DNA of 64,000 bases, taken from contig JAGYJZ010000001.1 of the NCBI GenBank assembly GCA_018401875.1, positions 124,001-188,000 on the forward strand, read 5' to 3'. Shown one piece after another: positions 1-7,776 of this stretch. Made by a program: the position numbers and the translations under genes. The first letter of the stretch is position 1. Every line of letters starts with the position of its first letter. The notes beneath the pieces are model-generated. The model worked only from the letters and a program-made list of their open reading frames with translations. It was not told where the DNA came from and searched no databases. This stretch comes from Salibacteraceae bacterium (lineage in GTDB: Bacteria > Bacteroidota > Bacteroidia > Flavobacteriales_G > Salibacteraceae).

Positions 1-62
1 AAACCTTCTTTTCCGAGCGCTTTAATGAGTGAGTTTGGAAGGCCTAAAGAATCAAAAGACAT
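1..62 (-). CDS. DEAD-box RNA helicase, N-terminal fragment (cut by window edge)
   Basis: An ATG on the minus strand at 62..60 opens a frame that continues to the left edge and reads MSFDSLGLPNSLIKALGKEG. This is the usual first block of a DEAD-box helicase (the region just before the Q motif, 'F..LGL...L..AL...G'), as in the neighbouring helicase, which begins NFKELGLNEQLIESISYMGF. The start lies 27 bases after the stop of that helicase on the same strand, so the two are probably cotranscribed tandem paralogues. Only 20 codons are visible, so the identification rests on this short block and on context. Confidence 0.6.
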   Translation of the reverse strand, partial: MSFDSLGLPNSLIKALGKEG

Positions 63-89
63 GGGCAATAGGGCGTTAATAGAGAGAAA

Positions 90-1316
90 TTAGTTTCTCT
101 TTTTGAAGAATTTCTTTCCTTTTCCCTTTCCTCCTTGCGATGGGCCTTTCTTTCCGCTTGCATTCGGGCTCCACGTTGGACTTTCACCTATTTGCTCTGG
201 AATTGGAACTTTCAAGATTTCACGTTCGATTAAGCGTTCGATGCGCAAGAACTTGTACATATCATCAGGATTGACCAACGTGACGGCAATTCCTGTTGTT
301 TCAGCCCGAGCGGTTCTGCCTACCCGGTGCACATAATCCTCTGCATCGCTCGGAACATTGTAATTGATCACCAAGTTAATGTCCTTGATATCGATGCCTC
401 TACTCATCACGTCTGTAGCTACCAAAACACGTGTTTCTTTTGAGCGAAAACGGTTTAAAACGGCTTCGCGCTCACTTTGCACCAAGTCCGATGAAATGCC
501 TTCAACCTTATATTCTTTATTGCGAAGGGTGCGCACGGTATCGCTTACTTCTTTTTTTGTAGAACTGAAAATAATGATGCTCTTGCACGAGGGCTTATCA
601 TTGATCAACCACTTGATGAATTCTGCTTTTTTCGTGTCGTAGCATAGGTAAACGACTTGCAAAACGCCTTCTGCTGGTTTTGAAATAGCGATGGTTATTT
701 CTTCTGGCGATTTTAAAATTTTCGAGGCCAAGTCGCGGATTTTTGATGGCATTGTTGCACTAAACATGAGCGTTTGCCTTTGTTTGGGCATGTAACTGAA
801 AATGCGCAAAATATCGTCATGAAACCCGATGTCTAGCATGCGGTCAGCTTCGTCAAGGATTACGTGTCCAACTTGCGTCAAGTCCATGTACCCCATGTTT
901 AGGTGGGCGATAAACTTTCCAGGCGTTGCCACGATGATGTCAACACCATTCATGATGGCTTTCTTTTGTTCCTCCCAATTATCGCCATCACCACCACCAT
1001 AAATGGCTATTGAAGCGATGTCGGTAAAGTAGCTAAATCCTTGTATTTGCTGGTCGATCTGAATGGCCAATTCACGCGTAGGCACAATCACCACCGTACT
1101 TATGATGTGGTTGCGCTCGCCTTCGAGCAGTTGATGAATAACGGGCAATATGAAGGCCGCGGTTTTTCCTGTTCCCGTTTGGGCGCAGGCAATGAGGTCT
1201 TTGCCGTTAAGTATTTGAGGAATCGCCCTTTCTTGTATGGGCGTTGCTTGATCAAATCCCATATATGAGATTGATTCAATGAGTTGTTCGTTAAGTCCGA
1301 GTTCTTTAAAATTCAC
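90..1316 (-). CDS. DEAD-box ATP-dependent RNA helicase
   Basis: A 408-residue ATP-dependent RNA helicase, acting in the cytoplasm on structured RNA (ribosome assembly or mRNA turnover). All core motifs are visible: Q motif around residues 19-30 (GFDQATPIQ), Walker A AQTGTGKT (45-52), PTREL (79-83), DEAD (155-158), SAT (186-188) and HRVGRTAR in the second RecA domain. The tail is Lys/Gly-rich (KGKGKKFFKKR), typical of the RhlE-like Bacteroidetes group. A longer open frame exists upstream, but homology begins at VNFKELGL. A GTG there overlaps the TGA stop of the upstream hydrolase (GTGA, 1316..1313), which suggests translational coupling and decides the start. Confidence 0.93.
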   Translation of the reverse strand: MNFKELGLNEQLIESISYMGFDQATPIQERAIPQILNGKDLIACAQTGTGKTAAFILPVIHQLLEGERNHIISTVVIVPTRELAIQIDQQIQGFSYFTDIASIAIYGGGDGDNWEEQKKAIMNGVDIIVATPGKFIAHLNMGYMDLTQVGHVILDEADRMLDIGFHDDILRIFSYMPKQRQTLMFSATMPSKIRDLASKILKSPEEITIAISKPAEGVLQVVYLCYDTKKAEFIKWLINDKPSCKSIIIFSSTKKEVSDTVRTLRNKEYKVEGISSDLVQSEREAVLNRFRSKETRVLVATDVMSRGIDIKDINLVINYNVPSDAEDYVHRVGRTARAETTGIAVTLVNPDDMYKFLRIERLIEREILKVPIPEQIGESPTWSPNASGKKGPSQGGKGKGKKFFKKRN

Positions 1317-2260
1317 GCGGTAAAGTTGGCTATAAATTCGTTGGCAATCTGCTCGTGCCAAAATTGTTTTCTCATCAATGTGTCGTTGGCAAATCCTACA
1401 TGACCGCCAAATTGTGGAGTGAGTAGATGCAGATTTGCATTTTGTTTGCATTCTTCTATCGGAAAGCAAGAAGGTGATAGAAAGCTATCGTTCAATGCGT
1501 TGATAATTAATGTGGGGATTTTAATGGCGGCTAAAAATTGCTTCGAGCTCGAACGTTTATAGTAATCGTTGGCATCAGCAAATCCGTGGGCAGGTGCCGT
1601 GTAGATGTTATCAAAATCGTGGAAATTATTGACGTTTTGTAAATCTTTCACGTTCAACTTGTATTCAGTGAAACGATTGGCTTTGTCCAGTGCTTTGCTT
1701 TTTAATTGTCGTAAGAATCGATTGAGATACAAGATGTTTTGCCGCTCACTTAAAACTGCAGAAGATCCAGCGAGGTCAACTGGAGCGCTTATGGCGATGC
1801 AGCTTTTTACGCGTTCGTGTGTCGGTGTTTCACCTGCGAATTTCAAGGCTACATTTCCACCTAAGCTGAAACCAATTATGTGAATGGATTTGTATTGAGG
1901 ATTTGCATCGATGAGCACATTCAGATCGTCTGTTTTTCCGCTGTGATAGGATTGAAACGTGGCGTTGGTTCTTCCGCTGCAGCCCCGAAAGTTCATGCAT
2001 AAAATGTCAGAATCTAAAGACATCAGGGCTTTTGCCATTCCACGTATGTATCTCGACTGGCTGCTGCCTTCCAATCCGTGCAAAAGAATTACCGCTGTTT
2101 CAGAACCATTGATTACACAATCGACATCAAAAAAGTCATTGTCGGGAGTTGAAAGGGTTTTTCGCTCTGTTGGCAGGTCTGCTATTGACCTGAATCTATT
2201 GGGTAGAACAGTGGCGAGGTGCGCATTTCGATGCAGGAATGGTGGCTGATAATCAACCAT
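1313..2260 (-). CDS. YheT-family alpha/beta hydrolase
   Basis: A 315-residue soluble alpha/beta hydrolase of the YheT (ABHD1/3-like) family; the physiological substrate is not known. Visible marks are the N-terminal block PPFLHRNAHLATVLPN, the oxyanion segment HGLEGSS (61-67), NFRGCSG (90-96), HSGKTDDL (106-113) and the nucleophile elbow GFSLGG with Ser132. The likely acid is Asp258 (NDSF) and the likely base is His287 (GGHVGF), so the triad is complete. The start ATG lies inside the end of the DUF3820 gene (8-base overlap), and the stop overlaps the GTG of the helicase, so it is the middle gene of an overlapping chain. Confidence 0.9.
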   Translation of the reverse strand: MVDYQPPFLHRNAHLATVLPNRFRSIADLPTERKTLSTPDNDFFDVDCVINGSETAVILLHGLEGSSQSRYIRGMAKALMSLDSDILCMNFRGCSGRTNATFQSYHSGKTDDLNVLIDANPQYKSIHIIGFSLGGNVALKFAGETPTHERVKSCIAISAPVDLAGSSAVLSERQNILYLNRFLRQLKSKALDKANRFTEYKLNVKDLQNVNNFHDFDNIYTAPAHGFADANDYYKRSSSKQFLAAIKIPTLIINALNDSFLSPSCFPIEECKQNANLHLLTPQFGGHVGFANDTLMRKQFWHEQIANEFIANFTA

Positions 2261-2483
2261 TGTTGGCCACTTTTTTTAATCCGTATATCACTTCTTCCAA
2301 GCCATTGCTCTTGAGTGTCAGCACCAACGAAAGTTGCTCTCCGAGCGATCCTTTGGGGAATCCTTTTCGTTGAAACCATTCCAAATACGACACGGGCAAG
2401 TCTGCGAGAATGCGCCCTTCATACTTTCCAAAAGGCATTTTTGTTGTCACAATTTTCAAAAGCTGCTCTTGATCTTTGGTCAT
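2253..2483 (-). CDS. DUF3820 family small protein
   Basis: A 76-residue cytoplasmic protein. The core MPFGKYEGRILADLPVSYLE followed by WFQRKGFPKGSLGE is the signature of DUF3820 (PF12843), once labelled a quorum-sensing-regulated factor in Pseudomonas; its biochemical role is unknown. Its ATG forms an ATGA overlap with the stop of the upstream SprB-repeat gene (2483..2480), and its end overlaps the YheT-like gene by 8 bases. It therefore sits in a tightly packed operon. Length fits the family. Confidence 0.85.
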   Translation of the reverse strand: MTKDQEQLLKIVTTKMPFGKYEGRILADLPVSYLEWFQRKGFPKGSLGEQLSLVLTLKSNGLEEVIYGLKKVANNG

Positions 2484-4639
2484 TGGATGAGAATCTTTTG
2501 GATGAAATTTCCTCGCTCTGATTTGAACAACACAAGATAAAATCCAGCATCTGCATCAAACTGAACATCGATTAATCGCTGTTGTATATATTTTTTCGAA
2601 AACACCAACTTACCCGTTGCGGTATACACTTCGAGCAGCCCAGAGGAACTTTTATCTAAAATCAGACTGAAATTTCCATTATTCGGATTAGGTTGTATAT
2701 GTGCGTTGATCAGTTGGGCTTGTTCGTTTATTCCAATGCAAATTTCCATGGATACAAAGATGGAGTCCGTGTTTTCACACCCATTGCTGTCTGCGATTTG
2801 AACCCAATACAGTCCTTCTTCGCTTGTGGTGATGCTTTGTGCAGTCGCACCTGTTGACCACAAATAATCTACCGTTGCGTTGCTTACTGTTAAAGTGATC
2901 GAGTCATTTTCGCAAATCGTGGTGTCGGCTCCGATAAATAATGGCGGTGCTGGAAAAACAAATGAAATGCTATCCTGAACTATGCTTATGCAGCTGTTGG
3001 CATCGGTGGTGGTGACGCTAATAATGCCTTCTGATAAGTTTGTCGTTAATATTCCACTGTCACCATTGCTCCAGATGAATGAATAGGGCGGTGTGCCTCC
3101 CGAACTTGAAATTTCTGCAGCGCCCGTTGCGCTTCCTTCGCATAGTACATTTTCCACCGAAAGCATTGGGGCAATCGAATCTGGCTGATCCAATAGCATT
3201 GAGTCGGTGCGAAAACAATTGTTGGAATCTGTAATGCTAACCAAGTATAAGTTGGCCATCAGGCCTGATATGAATTCAGTTGTAGCTCCTGTGTTCCAAG
3301 CATAAGTATATGGCGGAGTGCCTTGGTTTGCCGATGCATGTATTTCACCATCGCTGAATCCGTAGCACGAAATATTCTGTGTGATGGTCAATGTAGAAAG
3401 CAACTCAGCAGGACTTTCAACGAGCACGCTGTCAAGTATTTGACACCCGCCTGAATCGGTGATGCTCACATAATATGTTTGAGCATGAAGTTGCTGCGCT
3501 GTGGAACTGTCTGAGCCATTGCTCCAACCAAAAGAGTAGGAAGGCCATCCGCCACTGGCGCTTACTGTGGCCGTGGCATTAGAGTCGCCAAAACAATCGA
3601 GTTGATTCGTGATTAAAATACTTGACGATAAGATTGATGGTTCAGTAATCGTTATACTTGACGAGTCTATGCAGCCATGTGCATCAATCACCTGAACATC
3701 ATATGTTCCTGCGCCTAATCCACTGTTTACTAATCCTGTAAAAGAGTTGCTCCAAGTGGTTGTGTAAGGAGTCGTGCCACCAGTGATAACAACTTGTGCC
3801 ACTGCGTCATGTGCTCCGTTGCATGATATTAAACTGTCAATTACAAGTGTTGCGAGTAAGGTGTCGGGGTTGATTATTTCCACAGAACTCATGTCGGTAC
3901 ATCCCAATGAATCGAACACAGTGACAGAGTATGTGGCTGCACTGAGTGAAGAAAGAGAGCTATTTGTTGAGCCATTTGACCATAAAAAAGAGTAAGGTGG
4001 AGTGCCGCCTGTTGCTGAGATAGCGGCCGCTCCGTTTGTTTGTCTGTTGCAGCTTATTTGTTGGGTTACATTGGCACTAGCATCTACACTGAAAGGCTCG
4101 GTGATCGTAAACGCTGTGTTTATGCTGCAACCTATTGAATCAAATGCAGCTGCGATGTAACTTCCTCCTGACAAGTTGCTTACACTTTGAGTAGTGTCTC
4201 CTGAACTCCACGCATAAGTATAACTTCCGTTGCCTCCTGACGCGATAATGGTGGCACCACCGTTGGCGTATCCGGCACACGTAACATTGCTGTCAATGAT
4301 TACCGAAATGGTCATCGAAGCGGGTTGACTTACTGCAAAGCTCGATGAGGCTGTGTCGCCAAGACTGTCGGTTACTGTAACGCTATAACTTCCTGCGTTT
4401 ATCCCCGATATTGACTGCGTTGATTGACCATTTGACCAAGAATAACTGTAGATCCCAACTCCGCCCGCTGCATTTGCTGAAAGTGCGGCCGAGTAGGCAT
4501 TAAAACATTGGATGAATGAAGTTTGGCTAATGCTTACACTGAGCGCTTGCGCGTTGCACAATAAAGGCATGCACAGTATGGAAAGGAAGACTTGGAAATG
4601 AAAGATAATATGCCTGCAGAGTTGATTCACGAGCCTCAA
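2480..4639 (-). CDS. SprB-repeat surface protein with T9SS C-terminal sorting domain
   Basis: A 719-residue secreted protein. An N-terminal hydrophobic segment ending in LLCNAQA is a signal peptide. Seven PKD-like SprB repeats follow (GGVGIYSYSWSNG, GGNGSYTYAWSSG, GGTPPYSFLWSNG, GGTTPYTTTWSN, GGWPSYSFGWSNG, QGTPPYTYAWNTG, GGTPPYSFIWSNG), each about 75-85 residues with paired cysteines. After a last Ig-like unit ('DYLWSTGATAQSITTSEEG') comes a type A T9SS sorting domain starting near IQPNPNNGNFSL and ending KILIQ. Such proteins are exported by the gliding/T9 machinery and anchored to or released from the surface; adhesion is inferred, not shown. It is the first gene of the minus-strand chain that ends in RNA helicases. 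Confidence 0.92.
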   Translation of the reverse strand: MRLVNQLCRHIIFHFQVFLSILCMPLLCNAQALSVSISQTSFIQCFNAYSAALSANAAGGVGIYSYSWSNGQSTQSISGINAGSYSVTVTDSLGDTASSSFAVSQPASMTISVIIDSNVTCAGYANGGATIIASGGNGSYTYAWSSGDTTQSVSNLSGGSYIAAAFDSIGCSINTAFTITEPFSVDASANVTQQISCNRQTNGAAAISATGGTPPYSFLWSNGSTNSSLSSLSAATYSVTVFDSLGCTDMSSVEIINPDTLLATLVIDSLISCNGAHDAVAQVVITGGTTPYTTTWSNSFTGLVNSGLGAGTYDVQVIDAHGCIDSSSITITEPSILSSSILITNQLDCFGDSNATATVSASGGWPSYSFGWSNGSDSSTAQQLHAQTYYVSITDSGGCQILDSVLVESPAELLSTLTITQNISCYGFSDGEIHASANQGTPPYTYAWNTGATTEFISGLMANLYLVSITDSNNCFRTDSMLLDQPDSIAPMLSVENVLCEGSATGAAEISSSGGTPPYSFIWSNGDSGILTTNLSEGIISVTTTDANSCISIVQDSISFVFPAPPLFIGADTTICENDSITLTVSNATVDYLWSTGATAQSITTSEEGLYWVQIADSNGCENTDSIFVSMEICIGINEQAQLINAHIQPNPNNGNFSLILDKSSSGLLEVYTATGKLVFSKKYIQQRLIDVQFDADAGFYLVLFKSERGNFIQKILIQ

Positions 4640-4686
4640 TGTATGCTTACGAAGTTAAGATTCACATTGTTAGGACAGAATATTTT

Positions 4687-5091
4687 TCAGGAGAGCGCGC
4701 TGATTTGAGGAAGACTAGCGAGTTTTTCGCACGCTTCTAAGGTTAACGGTTTTTCGAAGAAATGAATGACGGATTCATAGTTCTTCGCTTTCGATTTGTC
4801 TTCGTAATCGATGGATGATGTGGCCATGATTGCTAGGGATTGACACTTAAAGTTTTTTTCCTTGATCAATTCGAGCATTTTCCAGCCGTTTACTTGAGGC
4901 ATGTTGATGTCGAGAAAGAGGATGAAGCGCTGTTCGGGCGTGTTTTTTCCTTCCATGTAGTAGAGGCAATCCATGGCGTTGTTAAACGATTTATGAGGAA
5001 AGTTGATTGTGCATTTACTCAGTATTTTTTCGTGAATAAATAGGGTTGTTGAGTCATCGTCAATCAACAGGAGTTCTACGTTTTTTATCAT
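4687..5091 (-). CDS. Single-domain CheY-like response regulator
   Basis: A 134-residue stand-alone receiver domain with no output domain. The acidic pocket DDD (11-13), phospho-acceptor Asp61 in FLDINMP, switch Thr91 (MATSS) and Lys114 (FEKPL) are all present, so it should be phosphorylatable. Partners would be a histidine kinase elsewhere in the genome. It lies alone between the SprB-repeat operon and the remains of a second receiver gene (5206..5428), whose C-terminal end closely resembles its own (CEKLASLPQ versus CEKLIRLPE). That points to an old tandem duplication. Confidence 0.9.
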   Translation of the reverse strand: MIKNVELLLIDDDSTTLFIHEKILSKCTINFPHKSFNNAMDCLYYMEGKNTPEQRFILFLDINMPQVNGWKMLELIKEKNFKCQSLAIMATSSIDYEDKSKAKNYESVIHFFEKPLTLEACEKLASLPQISALS

Positions 5092-5205
5092 GTGTGCGCG
5101 TGCTTTTCAAGGTAAAAGCGTACTGTAAAAGGTTTGCGAATATAAGTCTAGTTCGGTCAGGTTGATTTGCTCTGGTTTAATGCGGTGAATTATTAGCTTG
5201 AGTGT

Positions 5206-5428
5206 CTAGAGATTCACAATTTCGGGCAGACGAATGAGTTTTTCGCACGTAGCGAGTGAGATCTGCATTAAGAATTATAACTTGGAAGTTTTCATTTTTA
5301 AGCATGTTTATCAACTCATACTCAGAGGCTAAAGTGCTAACATCCTAATTATTCGAGTCATTCAAGTAATCGGAAATGCTCAATCGGCTGGCATCGCTGT
5401 CTTTGAGGTATAGGGTCTTTATTGGCAT
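5206..5428 (-). pseudogene. Decayed, internally deleted response-regulator gene
   Basis: Reading the minus strand from an ATG at 5428 gives MPIKTLYLKDSDASRLSISD, then a TAG stop (5347..5345), then in the same frame DVSTLASEYELINMLKNENF and QVIILNADL. This is the beta1-to-beta3 half of a receiver domain with the phospho-acceptor position changed (ILNAD instead of LLDxxMP). A frame change near 5262 leads to ISLATCEKLIRLPEIVNL and a stop at 5208..5206, matching the C-terminal helix of the intact neighbour at 4687. About 55 codons of the middle are missing. The stretch 5092-5540 holds nothing else that I can identify. Confidence 0.65.
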
Positions 5429-5540
5429 TGGTCCATTTAATGAACTCCAATATTAAATCAGCAAAGCGAAGCGTTAAATGACATGGGTCACTTTCAAAAC
5501 TGAGTTTTGGGGTGATATGCAAGTGTTTAGTTTAAATCGA

Positions 5541-5912
5541 CTAGCAAAGTCCTTTATCGGTTCGAATCTTGATCATAGCAGCAAATATTTCAAGCATTGC
5601 TTGCATTGGCAAATCATCATCAGGGTTGAGGTGCAGGATTTTCATGCGTTTTCGGTCTCCACGCTCGAGTGCCGGGTGGTCAATCAGCGCACCATCTGCA
5701 ATTCCGATATACGGAGTCTTCTTTTTGGCATCGACCCAGAAATAGCAAAACATCTTTTTTCGGAAGTAGAAAAATGGAGCACCGTACTTCCAATGCTCGG
5801 TGATTTCCACTGACTGATCCAAGATAATCTTTCTGGCGGCTAGCAAGCACGCTTGATTCATCTCAGATTGAGAGAGGTAGAAATTCTCGATGTTATTCAG
5901 TTCATGATTCAT
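5541..5912 (-). CDS. DUF1801 (YdhG-like) protein
   Basis: A 123-residue cytoplasmic protein of the DUF1801/YdhG fold (PF08818, SCP2-like/iron-chaperone-like annotations exist, function unproven). Diagnostic elements are the central EITEHWKYGAPFFYFRKKMF with the conserved W/YGxPxF block, YIGIADGALIDHPAL, and the C-terminal two-helix end. It is monocistronic and faces the isocitrate dehydrogenase gene divergently, with about 90 AT-rich bases between them. Confidence 0.8.
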   Translation of the reverse strand: MNHELNNIENFYLSQSEMNQACLLAARKIILDQSVEITEHWKYGAPFFYFRKKMFCYFWVDAKKKTPYIGIADGALIDHPALERGDRKRMKILHLNPDDDLPMQAMLEIFAAMIKIRTDKGLC

Positions 5913-6001
5913 ATGATATTCTTATCGTATACATTAAATATATAAATAAAAGTATATGCTATTTTGGCACAGATTTGCACCACAAAACAAACAAATTACA
6001 C

Positions 6002-7435
6002 ATGCAAAAAATCACAGTAGCAAAAGGGGATGGCATCGGACCAGAAATTATGGATGCCACGCTGAGCATTATGAAAGCGGCTGGAGCCCGCGTTGAGTAT
6101 GATATGATTGAAGTAGGCGAGAAGGTTTACTTGGCTGGAAACACCAGTGGTATTGAAAAGGCGGCATGGGATTCAATCCGCACAAACAAAGTGTTTTTGA
6201 AAGCTCCGATTACCACACCACAAGGAGGTGGTTACAAGAGTTTGAATGTTACCATGCGCAAAAGCCTTGGATTGTATGCCAATGTAAGGCCGTGCAAAAG
6301 TTTTCACCCGTTTGTAAGTACCAAACATCCAACTATGGATGTGGTGATCATTCGGGAGAATGAAGAGGATTTGTATGCCGGAATCGAGCATCAGCAAACC
6401 GATGAAGTGGTGCAATGCCTCAAACTCATCACCCGCCCGGGCTGTGAAAAGATCGTGCGCTACGCGTTTGAATACGCCAAACTTTACAAAAGAAAAAAGG
6501 TGAGCTGTTTCACCAAAGACAATATCATGAAGCATACTGACGGTTTGTTTCATCAAGTGTTTAATGAAATTGCTGCAGAGTACCCTGACATTAAATCCGA
6601 CAATTGGATCGTAGACATTGGTGCTGCTCGAATGGCGGATACTCCTGAAATTTTTGACGTGGTGGTAATGCCAAACTTGTATGGCGATATCATTTCTGAC
6701 ATTACCGCTCAAATCTCGGGTTCTGTGGGATTGGCCGGTACGGCAAACATCGGAGAGTCGTGCGCCATGTTTGAAGCCATTCACGGTTCTGCACCCGATA
6801 TTTCTGGTCAAAACATTGCTAACCCAACAGGATTAATCAAGGCTTCCATTTTGCTGTTGAATCATATCGGCCAACCCGATGTGGCTGAGAACATTAAAAA
6901 TGCGTGGTCGTGTGTGATCGAAAAGGGAATTCACACCAAAGACATTTACAAGGAAGGAACAAGCAGAGAATTGGTCGGTACGCGCGAATTCGCAGCCGCT
7001 GTTGTGGCACATCTCGGGCAAAAACCTTCCAAGCTTCAGTCAACTGAATTTGCAAAAGGAGTGAGTTTCACCATGCCAAAGTACGTGCGCAAACCGCGTT
7101 CAAAGAAAGTATTGAAAGGAGTTGACGTGTTTGTTGATTGGCCCGGGGCGGATGCAAATGAGCTGGCAGGAAAGCTCAAAAATTTAGACAGCGATATTCG
7201 ATTGAGTATGATTACCAATCGCGGGGTAAAAGTGTGGCCCGAAGGATTCTCAGAAACGTTTTGTACCGATCATTGGAGGTGCCGATTCGAAGTTGCGAAA
7301 GATCAATCTACATCTCCATCATCCATCGTAAACATTCTCTCTCAAGCCATCACTGCTGATGTGGAAGTAATCAAAACAGAAAATCTTTACGAATTTGATG
7401 GGGTTCGGGGGTATTCACTCGGACAAGGACAGTAG
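6002..7435 (+). CDS. icd: Isocitrate dehydrogenase (NADP-type, Thermus/Rickettsia-like long form)
   Basis: A 477-residue TCA-cycle enzyme converting isocitrate to 2-oxoglutarate and CO2. The beta-decarboxylating dehydrogenase core is at residues 1-330: GDGIGPEI (9-16), substrate loop YKSLNVTMRKSLGLYANVRP (78-97), RENEEDLYAG, the catalytic Lys172 in TKDN, metal aspartates in NLYGDIISDI (225-234) and HGSAPDISGQNIANP. An extra C-terminal domain of about 140 residues (KGVDVFVDWPGADANELAGK onwards) marks the long form known from Thermus thermophilus and Rickettsia. A TTG at 5975 extends the frame, but homology starts at ATG 6002, which is preferred. Confidence 0.93.
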   Translation: MQKITVAKGDGIGPEIMDATLSIMKAAGARVEYDMIEVGEKVYLAGNTSGIEKAAWDSIRTNKVFLKAPITTPQGGGYKSLNVTMRKSLGLYANVRPCKSFHPFVSTKHPTMDVVIIRENEEDLYAGIEHQQTDEVVQCLKLITRPGCEKIVRYAFEYAKLYKRKKVSCFTKDNIMKHTDGLFHQVFNEIAAEYPDIKSDNWIVDIGAARMADTPEIFDVVVMPNLYGDIISDITAQISGSVGLAGTANIGESCAMFEAIHGSAPDISGQNIANPTGLIKASILLLNHIGQPDVAENIKNAWSCVIEKGIHTKDIYKEGTSRELVGTREFAAAVVAHLGQKPSKLQSTEFAKGVSFTMPKYVRKPRSKKVLKGVDVFVDWPGADANELAGKLKNLDSDIRLSMITNRGVKVWPEGFSETFCTDHWRCRFEVAKDQSTSPSSIVNILSQAITADVEVIKTENLYEFDGVRGYSLGQGQ

Positions 7436-7458
7436 AACAAATTGAAAATTTAGAACAC

Positions 7459-7737
7459 ATGCAAAGTCACAACATTCGGTTAATTGACAATACCTACGAC
7501 CTCGACATTGCTCGGCAATTGTTAGATGGACTTTTCACACAGAAAATCGCTTTCGTTGAAGATCTGATTCACGCATCCGAGCCTATGGAATTAAACGCTT
7601 TAGAAACTCGCTTGGAAGAATTAAAAGCAGAAAAACGATCACTCGACATTTTACTCGAAGAGTTTGATGGCGAACATGCAGAAATGGAGATTGGATGTAC
7701 CGTAGTGATGAACGTGCGGAAATTGGATTTGGTTTAG
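7459..7737 (+). CDS. Small hypothetical protein
   Basis: A 92-residue protein of unknown function that I do not recognise. It begins 23 bases after the isocitrate dehydrogenase stop on the same strand. It is mostly alpha-helical, with an acidic helix-turn region (ALETRLEELKAEKRSLDILL) likely to form a short coiled coil, and has no signal peptide or membrane segment. Codon use looks like that of its neighbours and no competing gene lies opposite, so it is probably real and cotranscribed with icd. Confidence 0.6.
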   Translation: MQSHNIRLIDNTYDLDIARQLLDGLFTQKIAFVEDLIHASEPMELNALETRLEELKAEKRSLDILLEEFDGEHAEMEIGCTVVMNVRKLDLV

Positions 7738-7740
7738 GTT

Positions 7741-7776
7741 AAAAAGCGGTGGCGTTGTAAGCGTCATCGCTTTACT
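7741..7776. terminator. Hairpin between convergent genes, probable bidirectional terminator
   Basis: Arms 7743-7754 and 7762-7773 pair over 12 positions with two G-U wobbles around a short loop. An A-run on the left gives a U-run for minus-strand transcripts, and TTTACTTT follows on the plus strand. The right arm overlaps the stop codon of mnmE. Confidence 0.45.

Noticed and set aside
1317-1469. 51-codon N-terminal extension of the DEAD-box helicase
   Set aside because: The sequence is the antisense-frame shadow of the end of the YheT-like gene; the GTGA overlap gives a better start.
5975-6001. TTG start nine codons upstream of isocitrate dehydrogenase
   Set aside because: Family homology begins at MQKITVAKGDGIGPEI; the added residues (HHKTNKLH) look like translated leader.
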